Shown: in pieces, positions 16,093-24,798 of the stretch | Layout of the letters: every line of letters starts with the position of its first letter | Numbering within the stretch: the first letter of the stretch is position 1 | From: Cytophagaceae bacterium | GTDB taxonomy: Bacteria; Bacteroidota; Bacteroidia; Flavobacteriales; Flavobacteriaceae | Length of the DNA stretch: 33,461 nucleotides | Assembly (NCBI GenBank): GCA_002712765.1 | Contig: PAUP01000054.1 | Coordinates: 1-33,461, forward strand | Direction of reading: 5' to 3' | The notes under the pieces: generated by a model | Told to the model about the DNA's origin: nothing | The model's database searches: none | Seen by the model: the letters and a program-made list of their open reading frames with translations, nothing else | Translations under genes and position numbers: made by a program

Positions 16093-17412
16093 TTACATCT
16101 GCGCTGGTGGTTGTACCACTTTTAATACTTCTGGATACCAGGCCACTTCTTCTCGATCTAAGGCTGTTAAAAATGCATCTGCAATTTGATAAACGTACTT
16201 CGAAAAATCTGGGAAGTGGGTAACGTTGGTATTTATTGCAGCATCGATAACCAAGTTGTAATTTGGAAAAATAACGAGAAAATTCTGTGAACCTTTACTC
16301 ACCCCTCCATGATGCACCATCCATACAGGCTCTTTTCCATTAAGCAATAAGGGATTGGTATAAGTTGGATAAGAACGCCAGCCTAAAGCGTATTGCTGTT
16401 GGTTAATCCTACCGTCATCTAGGGCTTGTGGAGTCCAAAAGCGTTGTTTGGTCTTGGCACTTAAAAAATGGTCATCATTTAAATAGGCATTTCCCATTTT
16501 AACCAAATCAGAAGGCGTCGAAATGATGCCACCACCGGCCCACTTATAACTAAGATTAATATCATATAATTGCTCAAAACTCCTAAACTCGCGATAGTAA
16601 CCATTATAGGTTTCATAAAAGGTGGCCATATGCATAGAAGGTGGTTTGGCATGATCTCCATAGGTTGCCCTCATGTCGAGAAGTTCTAGGACAGCTGTCT
16701 CGAGATAGGCTAAGAAAGGTTGGCCCGTGGCTTGAGATAAAACGACACTGGCAAGATTTATATCAAAGGTCGAATAAGCAAAATCACTTCCTGGTTCAAA
16801 GATGAGATCATATTGATTAAATACGTTGAGCCCTTGGGCGGCGGTGGTAAACTGATGGCAGTTACAAAGCGTATATTTGGCAGAAGCCAGTCCAAAATCG
16901 GTATAATTTCCAACGCCTGCCGTATGACTAAGTAACTGGCGCATTGTAAACGACCACCGTTTTTTGGGCCAGTTTTCAATAGTATCACCAATGGTAGCAT
17001 CCAGATCTAAAAGTCCTGCATCTACAGCTCGGGCAATAGCTGTAGCTGTCACCGCTTTTGAGGTACTCCCAATGCGGTATTGTGTATGTGGTGTAGCGGC
17101 AATGTTGCGATCTACATCCTGAAAACCCACCGCTGCATTCCATATAAGTTTATTACGATGTCCCACAGCAACAGAAAAACTCGGAAAGTCTTTCTGCCTA
17201 CTCAAACTATCAAGTACCAAAGTGGCTTTTTGGATAGATTTCCGATATGCTGAAGAGGCACTATCTTGAGTGATAGGAAAAGGGTCTGGGTCATAAGGGG
17301 TATAGGTGGTAAATAGATAGATATTCCAAAGGACAAAAAGGATAACGACAGTTGCTATACTGCGCCATAAGCGACGTCCTGAACGGTTTAATGTAAATTT
17401 TTTCATGCTCAT
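16093..17412 (-). CDS. LACTB-like serine hydrolase (class C beta-lactamase fold)
   Basis: Serine hydrolase of the penicillin-binding/beta-lactamase class C superfamily, 439 residues from ATG 17412 (a second ATG at 17406 is equally possible). One helix at about 18-36 anchors it in the membrane, with the enzyme outside. The active-site S116-x-x-K119 lies in YRIGSTSKAVTA, the second motif is Y213-S-T in FAYSTFDINL, and the third is represented by HHGGVSKGS. LLSHTAGVGNY is typical. These motifs match the LACTB and D-Ala-D-Ala peptidase-like branch more than true resistance enzymes. The substrate cannot be told from sequence. Confidence 0.88.
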   Translation of the reverse strand: MSMKKFTLNRSGRRLWRSIATVVILFVLWNIYLFTTYTPYDPDPFPITQDSASSAYRKSIQKATLVLDSLSRQKDFPSFSVAVGHRNKLIWNAAVGFQDVDRNIAATPHTQYRIGSTSKAVTATAIARAVDAGLLDLDATIGDTIENWPKKRWSFTMRQLLSHTAGVGNYTDFGLASAKYTLCNCHQFTTAAQGLNVFNQYDLIFEPGSDFAYSTFDINLASVVLSQATGQPFLAYLETAVLELLDMRATYGDHAKPPSMHMATFYETYNGYYREFRSFEQLYDINLSYKWAGGGIISTPSDLVKMGNAYLNDDHFLSAKTKQRFWTPQALDDGRINQQQYALGWRSYPTYTNPLLLNGKEPVWMVHHGGVSKGSQNFLVIFPNYNLVIDAAINTNVTHFPDFSKYVYQIADAFLTALDREEVAWYPEVLKVVQPPAQM

Positions 17413-17599
17413 TTTGTTTTGAATTAGGTCAAAGATGAGCCAATATTTGAACAGTTTTAAAAGAAATAGATCAGCATACAAAATGAGTCGATATAGGATT
17501 GTAGCATGGAGATAAAATGATTTGTCGACCTCAAAGCTTTATATGTCGATGCGTTTATCCAATTGATCGATTTGTACTACTTTTATCGGGCATAACCCA

Positions 17600-17607
17600 T
17601 ACCTTTA
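17600..17607 (+). promoter_or_regulatory. -7 box before the RibA-like gene (TACCTTTA)
   Basis: One base off TAnnTTTG, ending 4 bases before the ATG at 17612. TTG at 17572-17574 is 25 bases upstream. Confidence 0.45.
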
Positions 17608-17611
17608 TTCT

Positions 17612-18133
17612 ATGATTGTTTCCTTGGCTCAAGGCCAAATAAAAACTTTATACGGCACTTTTACAGAGCATTTATTCTATGATGGTATCAAAGAAAGTCA
17701 CGCCTTGGTGATGGGTCAGATTACAGAGCAAGAAGATGTGCTGTGTCGGGTACATTCGTCTTGCATATTTGCACATCATTTTAATAGTGTTGAATGCGAT
17801 TGCAGAGAGCAAATGGCTATTTCGCAACAGCTAATTCAAAAAGCCGGCAAGGGTATTATCATATGGTTGGATCAGGAAGCCAAAGGAAATGGGCATTATG
17901 CTTTATTACAAACCTTACCCTTAAAAAAGGAAGGGATGTCACAAGCAAAGGCGTATCAAAAAGTGGGTTTTCATAAAGACAAGCGCGATTTTTCTGCGGC
18001 AGCAAAAATTCTTCAACAGTTCAAGGTAGCTTCTATTACCATGATAACCTCCAATACCAATAAAACTAAGACACTTACCCAATATGGCATCAAGGTTAGC
18101 GGCATACAACCTACCGAGCTCGACCAGTACTAA
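17612..18133 (+). CDS. Divergent GTP cyclohydrolase II-like (RibA-like) protein
   Basis: A 173-residue protein with the fold signature of GTP cyclohydrolase II. The three zinc cysteines are present (C51, C62, C64 in the HSSC and ECDC segments), as are D123 and R125 in HKDKRDF, matching the catalytic Asp-Arg pair. Several substrate-contact positions differ: RVHSS replaces RVHSE, DQEAK replaces RQEGR, the region of the catalytic tyrosine reads LLQTLPL, and TSNTNK replaces TNNPKK. It also lacks the usual C-terminal extension. It is therefore probably not the housekeeping riboflavin enzyme; a different nucleotide substrate or a regulatory role is possible. The next gene, a sensor kinase, begins about 4 bases later. 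Confidence 0.75.
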   Translation: MIVSLAQGQIKTLYGTFTEHLFYDGIKESHALVMGQITEQEDVLCRVHSSCIFAHHFNSVECDCREQMAISQQLIQKAGKGIIIWLDQEAKGNGHYALLQTLPLKKEGMSQAKAYQKVGFHKDKRDFSAAAKILQQFKVASITMITSNTNKTKTLTQYGIKVSGIQPTELDQY

Positions 18134-18137
18134 CAAC

Positions 18138-19196
18138 TTGAAATCACAATTGTGGTTTTGGGGATGTCTAATGGCAACTTTTGCGATCATCCAATTTGTC
18201 AAAGAGGGAAATCAACAACATTTCCTCACCCTTTTTATTCAAAATTTAAGACATCTGCCAGCCTATCTTTTGGTGGCTTACATCTTTAACGATTATGTCT
18301 TGATTAGGCAGTACAAAAAGCAAAAGTATGTGCTTTTTACTGTGTCAAGTCTATTGTTGTTTTATTTAGGAAGTGCTTTTGATCGTCTTTTTACCGTTTA
18401 TGTCTATGAACCCATTTTTAGAGCGCCCCCTTTTGAGCAAGAGTCGGTTGTTGAGATCTTAAGAGATTGGGAGTTTCTAATAACAGGATATTTTACGCCC
18501 ATCTTACTAGCCACCTTTGCCATGACCTTAGATCGAATGATTCGGGCAAGAAATGAAAGCGAGAAGCGTATTTTACAGTTAGAGCGGGATAAAAATAAAG
18601 CGCAATTAGCGGCGCTCAAATCCCAGATACACCCTCATTTTTTGTTTAATACCCTCAATAGCTTATATGCCTTGAGTTTACAAAAGTCTGATAAGGCCCC
18701 AGCCATGGTTGCCGCCTTGGCCGAGTTACTCGATTATATGCTTTATCAATGTGATGATCAAGTAGTGCCACTAGAAAAGGAATTACACGTGCTCGATAAT
18801 TATATCGAATTAGAACGTTTGCGGTATGGGGATGCGCTAGATCTTAGTTTTTCGCCGAAAGGACAATCAGAAAGAGCTGTATTGACAAAGCAACTCCAGA
18901 TTGCTCCATTAGTACTGCTCTCGATAGTAGAAAATGCTTTTAAGCACGGAGCTAGCCAAGCCATAGCTATGCCTAAGATTAGCATAGATATTAGTCGCAA
19001 TGGTTCAGAATTATGTATTATAGTGGGAAATTCTCACCATGCAACAGATCACAAGCAAAATCAAGATAACGAACGAGGCATTGGCGTCAATAATATAAAA
19101 CAACAGCTCGAGTTACTTTACCCTGATCATAGCTATACGACAAAAACAACAGCGGGTTGGTATGAGGTCAACCTGAGGATTAATACCCAAATTTGA
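18138..19196 (+). CDS. LytS/YehU-type sensor histidine kinase
   Basis: Membrane sensor kinase with a four-helix N-terminal region (to about residue 130), a short coiled linker (RNESEKRILQLERDKNKAQL) and a His_kinase domain. The phosphoacceptor is H167 in SQIHPHFLFNTLNSLY. The ATPase part has SIVENAFKHG (N box) and GIGVNNIKQQLELLYP (G box). I chose the TTG at 18138, just after the preceding stop, giving 352 residues; an ATG at 18084 would overlap the previous gene by 50 bases, and the ATG at 18171 would cut into the first helix. It is followed one base after its stop by its LytTR regulator. Confidence 0.88.
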   Translation: MKSQLWFWGCLMATFAIIQFVKEGNQQHFLTLFIQNLRHLPAYLLVAYIFNDYVLIRQYKKQKYVLFTVSSLLLFYLGSAFDRLFTVYVYEPIFRAPPFEQESVVEILRDWEFLITGYFTPILLATFAMTLDRMIRARNESEKRILQLERDKNKAQLAALKSQIHPHFLFNTLNSLYALSLQKSDKAPAMVAALAELLDYMLYQCDDQVVPLEKELHVLDNYIELERLRYGDALDLSFSPKGQSERAVLTKQLQIAPLVLLSIVENAFKHGASQAIAMPKISIDISRNGSELCIIVGNSHHATDHKQNQDNERGIGVNNIKQQLELLYPDHSYTTKTTAGWYEVNLRINTQI

Positions 19197-19197
19197 G

Positions 19198-19908
19198 ATG
19201 ATACATTGTATAATCATAGACGATGAGCCACTGGCGCGTTCGATTTTGGAAGATCATATCAAACACCTTCCTATTGTCAAACATTTAGGTTCGTTTAAAA
19301 ATGCATTAGAAGCCACTGTCTTTTTAAAAACGAACAAGGTAGACTTGATTTTGCTCGACATTCATATGCCCAAACTAAGTGGGCTGGACTTTTTGAGAAG
19401 CTTAAATGAGCGGCCACATATCATACTTACTACAGCCTATCGGGAGTATGCCCTAGATGGCTACGAATTTCAAGTACATGATTATTTACTCAAGCCTATC
19501 ACTTTTGAACGATTTTATCGATCTGTGAGTAGGTTGGAACACACGCCAGCCCCTAATTTAAACTCCAGAAGTGAGCTAGTGGAAACACCAGTAAAAATAG
19601 CAGACCATCTCTTTGTATTACATCAAAATAAAAGAGTTAAAGTCACTTTTAAAGAGGTGCTATACATAGAAAGTATCAAAGATTATATAAAAATTCATTT
19701 GACAACGCAGCGGCTTGTGGTCAAAGCGCGCATAGGTCATTTTGAGTCGCTTTTGCCTAATCATGACTTTATCAGGGTACATCGTTCGTATATTGTAAGA
19801 TACGATCAGATCACTGCCTTTACACATCAAGATGTCGAGATAGGAGCCATCGAAATACCTATAGGAGGGCTTTATAAAGACAGGGTATTGTCGTTATTAA
19901 AACAGTAG
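19198..19908 (+). CDS. LytTR-family response regulator
   Basis: A 236-residue regulator with an N-terminal receiver domain: acidic pocket D8-D9, phosphoacceptor D54 (LLDIHMPKLSG), conserved T79 and K99 (DYLLKPI). The C-terminal half (about 135-235) is a LytTR DNA-binding domain, with VLYIESIKDYIKIHL and FIRVHRSYIV as its signature. It should be phosphorylated by the adjacent LytS-type kinase and bind short direct-repeat sites. Its stop overlaps the convergent transporter gene end (19897-19908). Confidence 0.94.
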   Translation: MIHCIIIDDEPLARSILEDHIKHLPIVKHLGSFKNALEATVFLKTNKVDLILLDIHMPKLSGLDFLRSLNERPHIILTTAYREYALDGYEFQVHDYLLKPITFERFYRSVSRLEHTPAPNLNSRSELVETPVKIADHLFVLHQNKRVKVTFKEVLYIESIKDYIKIHLTTQRLVVKARIGHFESLLPNHDFIRVHRSYIVRYDQITAFTHQDVEIGAIEIPIGGLYKDRVLSLLKQ

Positions 19909-21339
19909 GGGTACAACATAGTAGGCCAGAGCAAATAATAGACCCACACTAATTAAATTTAACAGAATTCCTATGCGAGCCATCTGATCTACCCTAACAT
20001 GCCCACTAGCAAATACAATCGCGTTGGGCGGTGTGGCCATTGGTAACATAAAGGCGCAACTAGAGGCGAGGGTCACTGGTATGACCATTTGTAAGATAGG
20101 CACATCCATGCCAATGGCGATACCAACCACTAAGGGGACCAAAATGGTCACCAAGGCTACATTACTCATAAGCTCGGTCATAAAGAGCATTAAGAAAATC
20201 AGGACTGCCGTTACTACCCATATACTCCAATCATCCTGAGCAGAAATATAGTTTCCAATCAAATCGATAAAACCAGATTGAGACAAACCAGATGCCAAAG
20301 CCAAACCTCCTCCAAAAAGGATCAAAATACCCCAAGGCAATCGGGCAGTATCACTCCAAGATAAAGGGAATTTGCCACGGTTTATGTCTAAGGGAACCGT
20401 AAACATAGCCAGAGCTGCAATGACGCTTATGGTAGTGTCTGAGAGTTGAATATTGGTGAGCAATCCATTAAGTGTACTTCTTAACATCCAAGCTAATGCA
20501 GTGCATATAAAAATACCCAACACGACTTTTTCACTTTTACTCATAGGGCCAAGTGCATCAAGTTCTTTTTGTATGATAGCATCAGAACCTCCAATACGTC
20601 CCAGACGATTTGGATAAAACACTCTGGTGATACACAAATAAGTTATGGTCAATAGCACTACAGCAAAAGGGACACCCATTTTCATCCATTGAAAAAACCC
20701 GATATCAATTTGATAAGAATTTTCTAGAAAGGCGAGCATCACCGAGTTAGGAGGAGTTCCTATTAGTGTAGACATGCCTCCAATATTTGCAGAAAATGCA
20801 ATTCCGAGCATGATTGACAATGAGAAATTTCGATCCTTTTTGGTAAAACCGTCGGCATCATCTATTAGTAATTGAATAACGGTTACAGCGATTGGGAGCA
20901 TTACCACTGTACTAGCTGTATTGGAAATCCACATGCTCATTAATGCGGTAGCTATCATGAAGCCCAAAATAATCCCATTGGCCTTAGTTCCTGTTATTTT
21001 TAAAATGGACAATGCGATACGTTTGTGCAATTGTACTTTTTCTAAAGCTAACGCGATGACAAATCCACCAAAGAACAAAAAAACTATAGGATGTGCATAA
21101 TTGCTTGCCACTGCGTCTAATTCTCCAATTCCCAGAAGCGGAAATATTACAAGGGGTATTAAGGCTGTTACAGAAATAGAGACCGCTTCGGTGATCCACC
21201 ATACGATCATCCATACAGCTACGGCTATTACGGGGTCTATACGGTCATTAATGAGTTCGAAAGGAAGAAATAATAGAAGGACACAGAGCAGAGGTCCTGA
21301 TAAAAATCCGATTTTGCGGGCTAGCGTAAATGTTTGCAT
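19897..21339 (-). CDS. DASS/SLC13-family anion symporter
   Basis: A 480-residue inner-membrane protein with about 11 or more hydrophobic helices. Family markers are the first SNT motif in WISNTASTVVMLP, the related second motif in LMSNVALVTILVP, the hairpin-loop segments GMSTLIGTPPNSV and MLPMATPPNAIVFASG, and PWGILILFGGGLAL. Members of the divalent anion:sodium symporter family carry succinate, malate, citrate or sulfate with sodium; the exact substrate cannot be read from sequence. It lies downstream of recQ on the same strand but has its own candidate promoter box. Confidence 0.92.
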   Translation of the reverse strand: MQTFTLARKIGFLSGPLLCVLLLFLPFELINDRIDPVIAVAVWMIVWWITEAVSISVTALIPLVIFPLLGIGELDAVASNYAHPIVFLFFGGFVIALALEKVQLHKRIALSILKITGTKANGIILGFMIATALMSMWISNTASTVVMLPIAVTVIQLLIDDADGFTKKDRNFSLSIMLGIAFSANIGGMSTLIGTPPNSVMLAFLENSYQIDIGFFQWMKMGVPFAVVLLTITYLCITRVFYPNRLGRIGGSDAIIQKELDALGPMSKSEKVVLGIFICTALAWMLRSTLNGLLTNIQLSDTTISVIAALAMFTVPLDINRGKFPLSWSDTARLPWGILILFGGGLALASGLSQSGFIDLIGNYISAQDDWSIWVVTAVLIFLMLFMTELMSNVALVTILVPLVVGIAIGMDVPILQMVIPVTLASSCAFMLPMATPPNAIVFASGHVRVDQMARIGILLNLISVGLLFALAYYVVPLLF

Positions 21340-21344
21340 ATGGC

Positions 21345-21352
21345 TAAAGCTA
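21345..21352 (-). promoter_or_regulatory. -7 box before the DASS transporter (TAGCTTTA)
   Basis: One base off TAnnTTTG on the minus strand, ending 5 bases before the ATG at 21339. It suggests a start independent of recQ and nearly no leader. Confidence 0.4.
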
Positions 21353-21406
21353 CAAAAAGATCATAGGAAGACAACAAGAATTTTTACCGTTCAGCACACG
21401 TCCAAT

Positions 21407-23581
21407 TTATGCTTCTTGCACCTCTTGGAGGTAGAGTGCGAGTTTTATTTTCCAATAAGGCATCTGCTCTTCAAAATGGAGATAGTAAGATTTTAATTTA
21501 TCAGGCTCATCGAGTTGTGCTTTGGCTTCGAGCACTTGTTTAATTTCTGAAGCATGGATCATAGGGTCAAAGTCAATGTCCATCCCCTGCTCGTGCAGTT
21601 TGATCAAATGATTATAGATGGAACTTATAGTTAACTGGCGAGTTTCTGCAATTTCTTCTAGAGAATACCCTTTTTCAATGAGTTTTTTGGTTTGGTCTAA
21701 AGTGTTATTTTTCCTTTTTTTAGTGGCTTTTATCTTGGTAGGCGCATCCTTAGGTTGATTGGAAACAAAGCTTTTAATAAGATGGATAAAATCTGGTGCA
21801 TAGCGTTCTAATTTGGCTTGTCCTACTCCAGATACCTGCTTAAATTCTTCAGGGGTTTGTGGTTGTTTGACTACCATATCCTTTAATGAAGCATCGCTAA
21901 ATATAATATATGCAGGGACGTTTTGATCTCGGGCTAGTTCAGCGCGCAGCAGGCGTAACTGTTCATAGAGTTCGGGATGTGCCTTTTTGACAACCGTTTT
22001 TTCTGATACTACAGCGTGCGTTTTGACGACCTTGGCCAATTTGACATAGGCACCCTTATATAGCACTTCATTGGATAAAGGTGTAAGAGCCAAACGTCCA
22101 TTTTTGGTAGGTCTCAGTGCTTTTGGATTATTTGGCGTCTCATGTAATGCTGCTTGAAAACGTATTTCTAAGTAACCTTGATTAATGAGTTGAATAATGT
22201 AGTGTTGCAAATCATTCCAGGCAACATCCTTGGCGGCTCCATAGGTTTTAATATGTTGATACCCTTTATCAAATACGATCGCATTTTGGGCACCTCTTAA
22301 GACATCGATCAAAGTTCCAAGAGGCGCTTGTTCTTGTAATCTGGTGACCGCAGATAATACTTTCTGGGCGATTAGCGTCCCGTCAAAATAGGTTGGAGGA
22401 TTCAGGCAAATATCACAGTGCTCACAGTCTTTTTGAATAAATTCTCCAAAATAGTTAAGCAATATCTTACGTCTACAGCTCAGTGCCTCTGCATACTGTT
22501 GCATGCGTTCTAATTTGGCAATTTGATAATTTTCATTGGAAGCCCCTTGAATAAATTGTCGTAGTTGAATCGTGTCTGCATAACTGTAAAAAAGTAACGT
22601 AGTCGCGGCTAGACCATCGCGCCCCGCGCGCCCTATTTCTTGATAATAGCCTTCTACATTTTTGGGCATATTATAGTGAATCACCCAACGTACATTGCTT
22701 TTGTCTATACCCATTCCAAAGGCTATAGTAGCCACAATTATTGGTGTACGATCATTGACAAAAGCCTCTTGGGCATCGGCTCTATCCTGAGCCGACATGC
22801 CTGCGTGATAGGCTTGTGCACGATGACCAGCACTGCTCAATTTGGCCGCTAGTTGTTCGGTGCTCTTTCGGCTCAAACAATATACAATACCACTTTCAAA
22901 AGGGTGGGCGTCCAAGAATTTTAAAATTTGTTGAAGACGCTTTTGACCAGGTCTCACTTCTAGAAATAGATTGGGGCGATCAAAGGACGATACAAAGCGC
23001 TTGGCCTCAGAGATACCGAGTTGAGCAGCGATATCGTCTTGGGTAGGTTTGTCTGCGGTGGCTGTTAAGGCAATAAGCGGCACCTCGGGAAATTGAACTT
23101 TCAATCGGCCCAACTGGGTGTAGGCTGGTCGAAAATCGTGCCCCCATGATGAAATACAATGCGCTTCATCAATTGCGATAAGACTCAAGGGGGTTTTTGC
23201 CAGTGTTGGAGCTAGCAATGCCAAGCTCTCTGGTGCTACATAAATCAAATCCAAATGACTGTTTTCTAGGGCACTTAAGACTTCTTCGATCTCTTCTTTG
23301 GCTTGTGTGCTATTGTAAAATGCCGCTTGAATACCGTTGGCCCGCAAGGCATCTACCTGATCTTTCATTAACGCAATCAAGGGAGAGATAACTAGTGCAG
23401 TACCTTTTAACGCCAAAGCCGGTAATTGAAAACACATCGATTTTCCTCCGCCAGTAGGCATAATAACCAGACTGTCTTTCCCGTCTAAAACATGTTCTAT
23501 GATTTGGAGCTGATTTTCGCGAAAGCGCTCATATCCAAAATGTTTTTTAAGTAATTGTAAAAGCGAGTCAGATTGGGTCAT
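21407..23581 (-). CDS. recQ: ATP-dependent DNA helicase RecQ
   Basis: Superfamily 2 3'-5' helicase for recombination and fork repair, 724 residues. Motif 0 is FGYERFRENQ, Walker A is TGGGKS (43-48), the DEAH box is at 138-141 followed by CISSWGHDFRPAY, and motif VI is YQEIGRAGRDG. A zinc site (CRRKILLNYFGEF, then CEHCDIC) and an RQC winged helix follow. The HRDC domain contains LRAELARDQNVPAYIIFSD. After a Lys-rich linker comes a C-terminal helix-turn-helix (YSLEEIAETRQLTISSIYNH), an extension absent from E. coli RecQ. A tail-less SSB paralogue lies 107 bases upstream on the same strand. A partial palindrome copy overlaps the motif 0 codons. Confidence 0.97.
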   Translation of the reverse strand: MTQSDSLLQLLKKHFGYERFRENQLQIIEHVLDGKDSLVIMPTGGGKSMCFQLPALALKGTALVISPLIALMKDQVDALRANGIQAAFYNSTQAKEEIEEVLSALENSHLDLIYVAPESLALLAPTLAKTPLSLIAIDEAHCISSWGHDFRPAYTQLGRLKVQFPEVPLIALTATADKPTQDDIAAQLGISEAKRFVSSFDRPNLFLEVRPGQKRLQQILKFLDAHPFESGIVYCLSRKSTEQLAAKLSSAGHRAQAYHAGMSAQDRADAQEAFVNDRTPIIVATIAFGMGIDKSNVRWVIHYNMPKNVEGYYQEIGRAGRDGLAATTLLFYSYADTIQLRQFIQGASNENYQIAKLERMQQYAEALSCRRKILLNYFGEFIQKDCEHCDICLNPPTYFDGTLIAQKVLSAVTRLQEQAPLGTLIDVLRGAQNAIVFDKGYQHIKTYGAAKDVAWNDLQHYIIQLINQGYLEIRFQAALHETPNNPKALRPTKNGRLALTPLSNEVLYKGAYVKLAKVVKTHAVVSEKTVVKKAHPELYEQLRLLRAELARDQNVPAYIIFSDASLKDMVVKQPQTPEEFKQVSGVGQAKLERYAPDFIHLIKSFVSNQPKDAPTKIKATKKRKNNTLDQTKKLIEKGYSLEEIAETRQLTISSIYNHLIKLHEQGMDIDFDPMIHASEIKQVLEAKAQLDEPDKLKSYYLHFEEQMPYWKIKLALYLQEVQEA
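23513..23526. repeat. Partial palindrome copy (inside recQ)
   Basis: ATTTTCGCGAAAGC, 12 of 14 core positions. It encodes part of the conserved RecQ segment RFRENQ, so it may be a chance match fixed by protein constraint rather than a true copy. Confidence 0.35.
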
Positions 23582-23585
23582 ATAG

Positions 23586-23593
23586 CAAAGGTA
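23586..23593 (-). promoter_or_regulatory. -7 box for recQ (TACCTTTG)
   Basis: Exact TAnnTTTG on the minus strand, ending 4 bases before the recQ ATG at 23581; predicts leaderless recQ mRNA separate from ssb transcription. Confidence 0.6.
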
Positions 23594-23688
23594 TCGATCA
23601 AGACGGCATAATCACAATAGAAAAGGAATATCGGTAGCTGGATTTTCTTGACAGGGTCCAATAAGGAAAGTCATCCAATATCAAACGG

Positions 23689-24033
23689 CTATACGGTTTG
23701 CTTACTTCCCAAAAGCAGTAGCTCGTTAACGACCACTTCTGTAATGTAGCGGGTTTGGCCCTCTTTGTCTTCATAGCTTCTCGAGGTTAATTTGCCTTCG
23801 ACGGCAATCTCTTTGCCTTTGGTCACGTATTGCTCTACAACATCTGCGGTTTTGTTCCAGGCAATGATATTATGCCATTGGGTATCGGTTACTTTTTCTC
23901 CCTGAGCATTTTTGTAATTTTCGTTGGTGGCTATAGCGAATTTGGCTAATTTTTTACCACTCTCTAGCGTAATGATTTCGGGGTCATTGCCCAAATTTCC
24001 GATTAGTTGTACTTTGTTTCTCAATGTTGCCAT
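23689..24033 (-). CDS. ssb: Single-stranded DNA-binding protein, short paralogue without acidic tail
   Basis: OB-fold SSB of 114 residues starting MATLRNKVQLIGNLGNDPEI at ATG 24033. W53 and W59 in DTQWHNIIAWNKTADVV are the usual stacking aromatics, and GKEIAVEGKLTSRSYEDKEG is the family beta-hairpin. The protein ends directly after the OB fold (LLLLGSKQTV) and has no linker or terminal DDDIPF-like acidic tip. Since that tip recruits partners such as RecQ in other bacteria, this is probably a second, specialised SSB. It lies upstream of recQ. The longer upstream frame to 24147 has no family homology. Confidence 0.93.
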   Translation of the reverse strand: MATLRNKVQLIGNLGNDPEIITLESGKKLAKFAIATNENYKNAQGEKVTDTQWHNIIAWNKTADVVEQYVTKGKEIAVEGKLTSRSYEDKEGQTRYITEVVVNELLLLGSKQTV

Positions 24034-24144
24034 AATAATAAGTTTTTTTTGCGGCTCGAGCATTCTCAAGCCCAAAGTGATGTGTAGTTTCAGGATTTTC
24101 CTAAAACCAATTAAGCCCAACGGCAAGCATACCCTTGAACATTT

Positions 24145-24152
24145 CAAACATA
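24145..24152 (-). promoter_or_regulatory. Possible -7 box for ssb (TATGTTTG)
   Basis: Exact TAnnTTTG pattern on the minus strand, about 111 bases before the ssb start. It lies in the 258-base divergent gap (24034-24291) to the sigma factor gene, where I see nothing else definite. Confidence 0.35.
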
Positions 24153-24291
24153 ATGGTATGGCAGTTGCTAATCTGACAGTCTACGTTTGGTTTTCGAATA
24201 TTGTCGCTTAAAACAACTGGTAAACGGCGAATTGAAAAAAATCAATGCCCTTGTCATATAAAAACGATTTTTGATAGACTAATCTATACCG

Positions 24292-24798
24292 ATGACACCA
24301 CAACCACTTAAAGACTTGCTTCAAACAACGCATAAAGAGGCCTATATCTGGGCCAAACAGTGTTGTCGATTTAATGAGGAGGAAGCCAAAGATGTGTTAC
24401 AGGTTGCCTACCTCAAAATAATGGAAGGTAAGGCGAGATATGATGGTCGTGCTGCGTTTAAGACTTGGTTGTTTTCGATAATTAGATTTACGGCTATTGA
24501 CCATTTTAAAAACAGGAAGATGTATGCGCCCTTAGAAGTAGTGAACCAACGTGCTATTGCGCCAGATGTAAATGAGGATATTGATCGTTTTAGGCTACTG
24601 TTGGCTAGGCTGCCTGATAGGCAAAGAGAAGTACTCGTATTAGCCTTTTATCACGATATGACCTTGGCGGCTATAGCCGATACATTAGACCTCCACATTG
24701 GAACCATACGCACACATTATGAGCGCGGTAAGGCGACTCTTAGAACCTATTTAGTAACTAATAACGATGGAAAACGAAAACGACACTACAGCGATTAA
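24292..24798 (+). CDS. ECF-type sigma-70 family RNA polymerase sigma factor
   Basis: A 168-residue sigma factor with region 2 (EEEAKDVLQVAYLKIMEGKA, then FKTWLFSIIRFTAIDHFKNR) and region 4 (LPDRQREVLVLAFYHDMTLA, then GTIRTHYERGKATLRTYL). The size and lack of regions 1 and 3 mark it as an extracytoplasmic-function factor. The next gene begins inside its last 32 bases, which indicates translational coupling with a membrane partner. It is the first gene of an apparent four-gene unit reaching 26822. Confidence 0.93.
   Translation: MTPQPLKDLLQTTHKEAYIWAKQCCRFNEEEAKDVLQVAYLKIMEGKARYDGRAAFKTWLFSIIRFTAIDHFKNRKMYAPLEVVNQRAIAPDVNEDIDRFRLLLARLPDRQREVLVLAFYHDMTLAAIADTLDLHIGTIRTHYERGKATLRTYLVTNNDGKRKRHYSD

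Noticed and set aside
16093-17412. Serine hydrolase as an antibiotic-resistance beta-lactamase
   Set aside because: The sequence has the LACTB-like pattern with HHGG in place of the KTG motif, a membrane anchor, and no resistance context.
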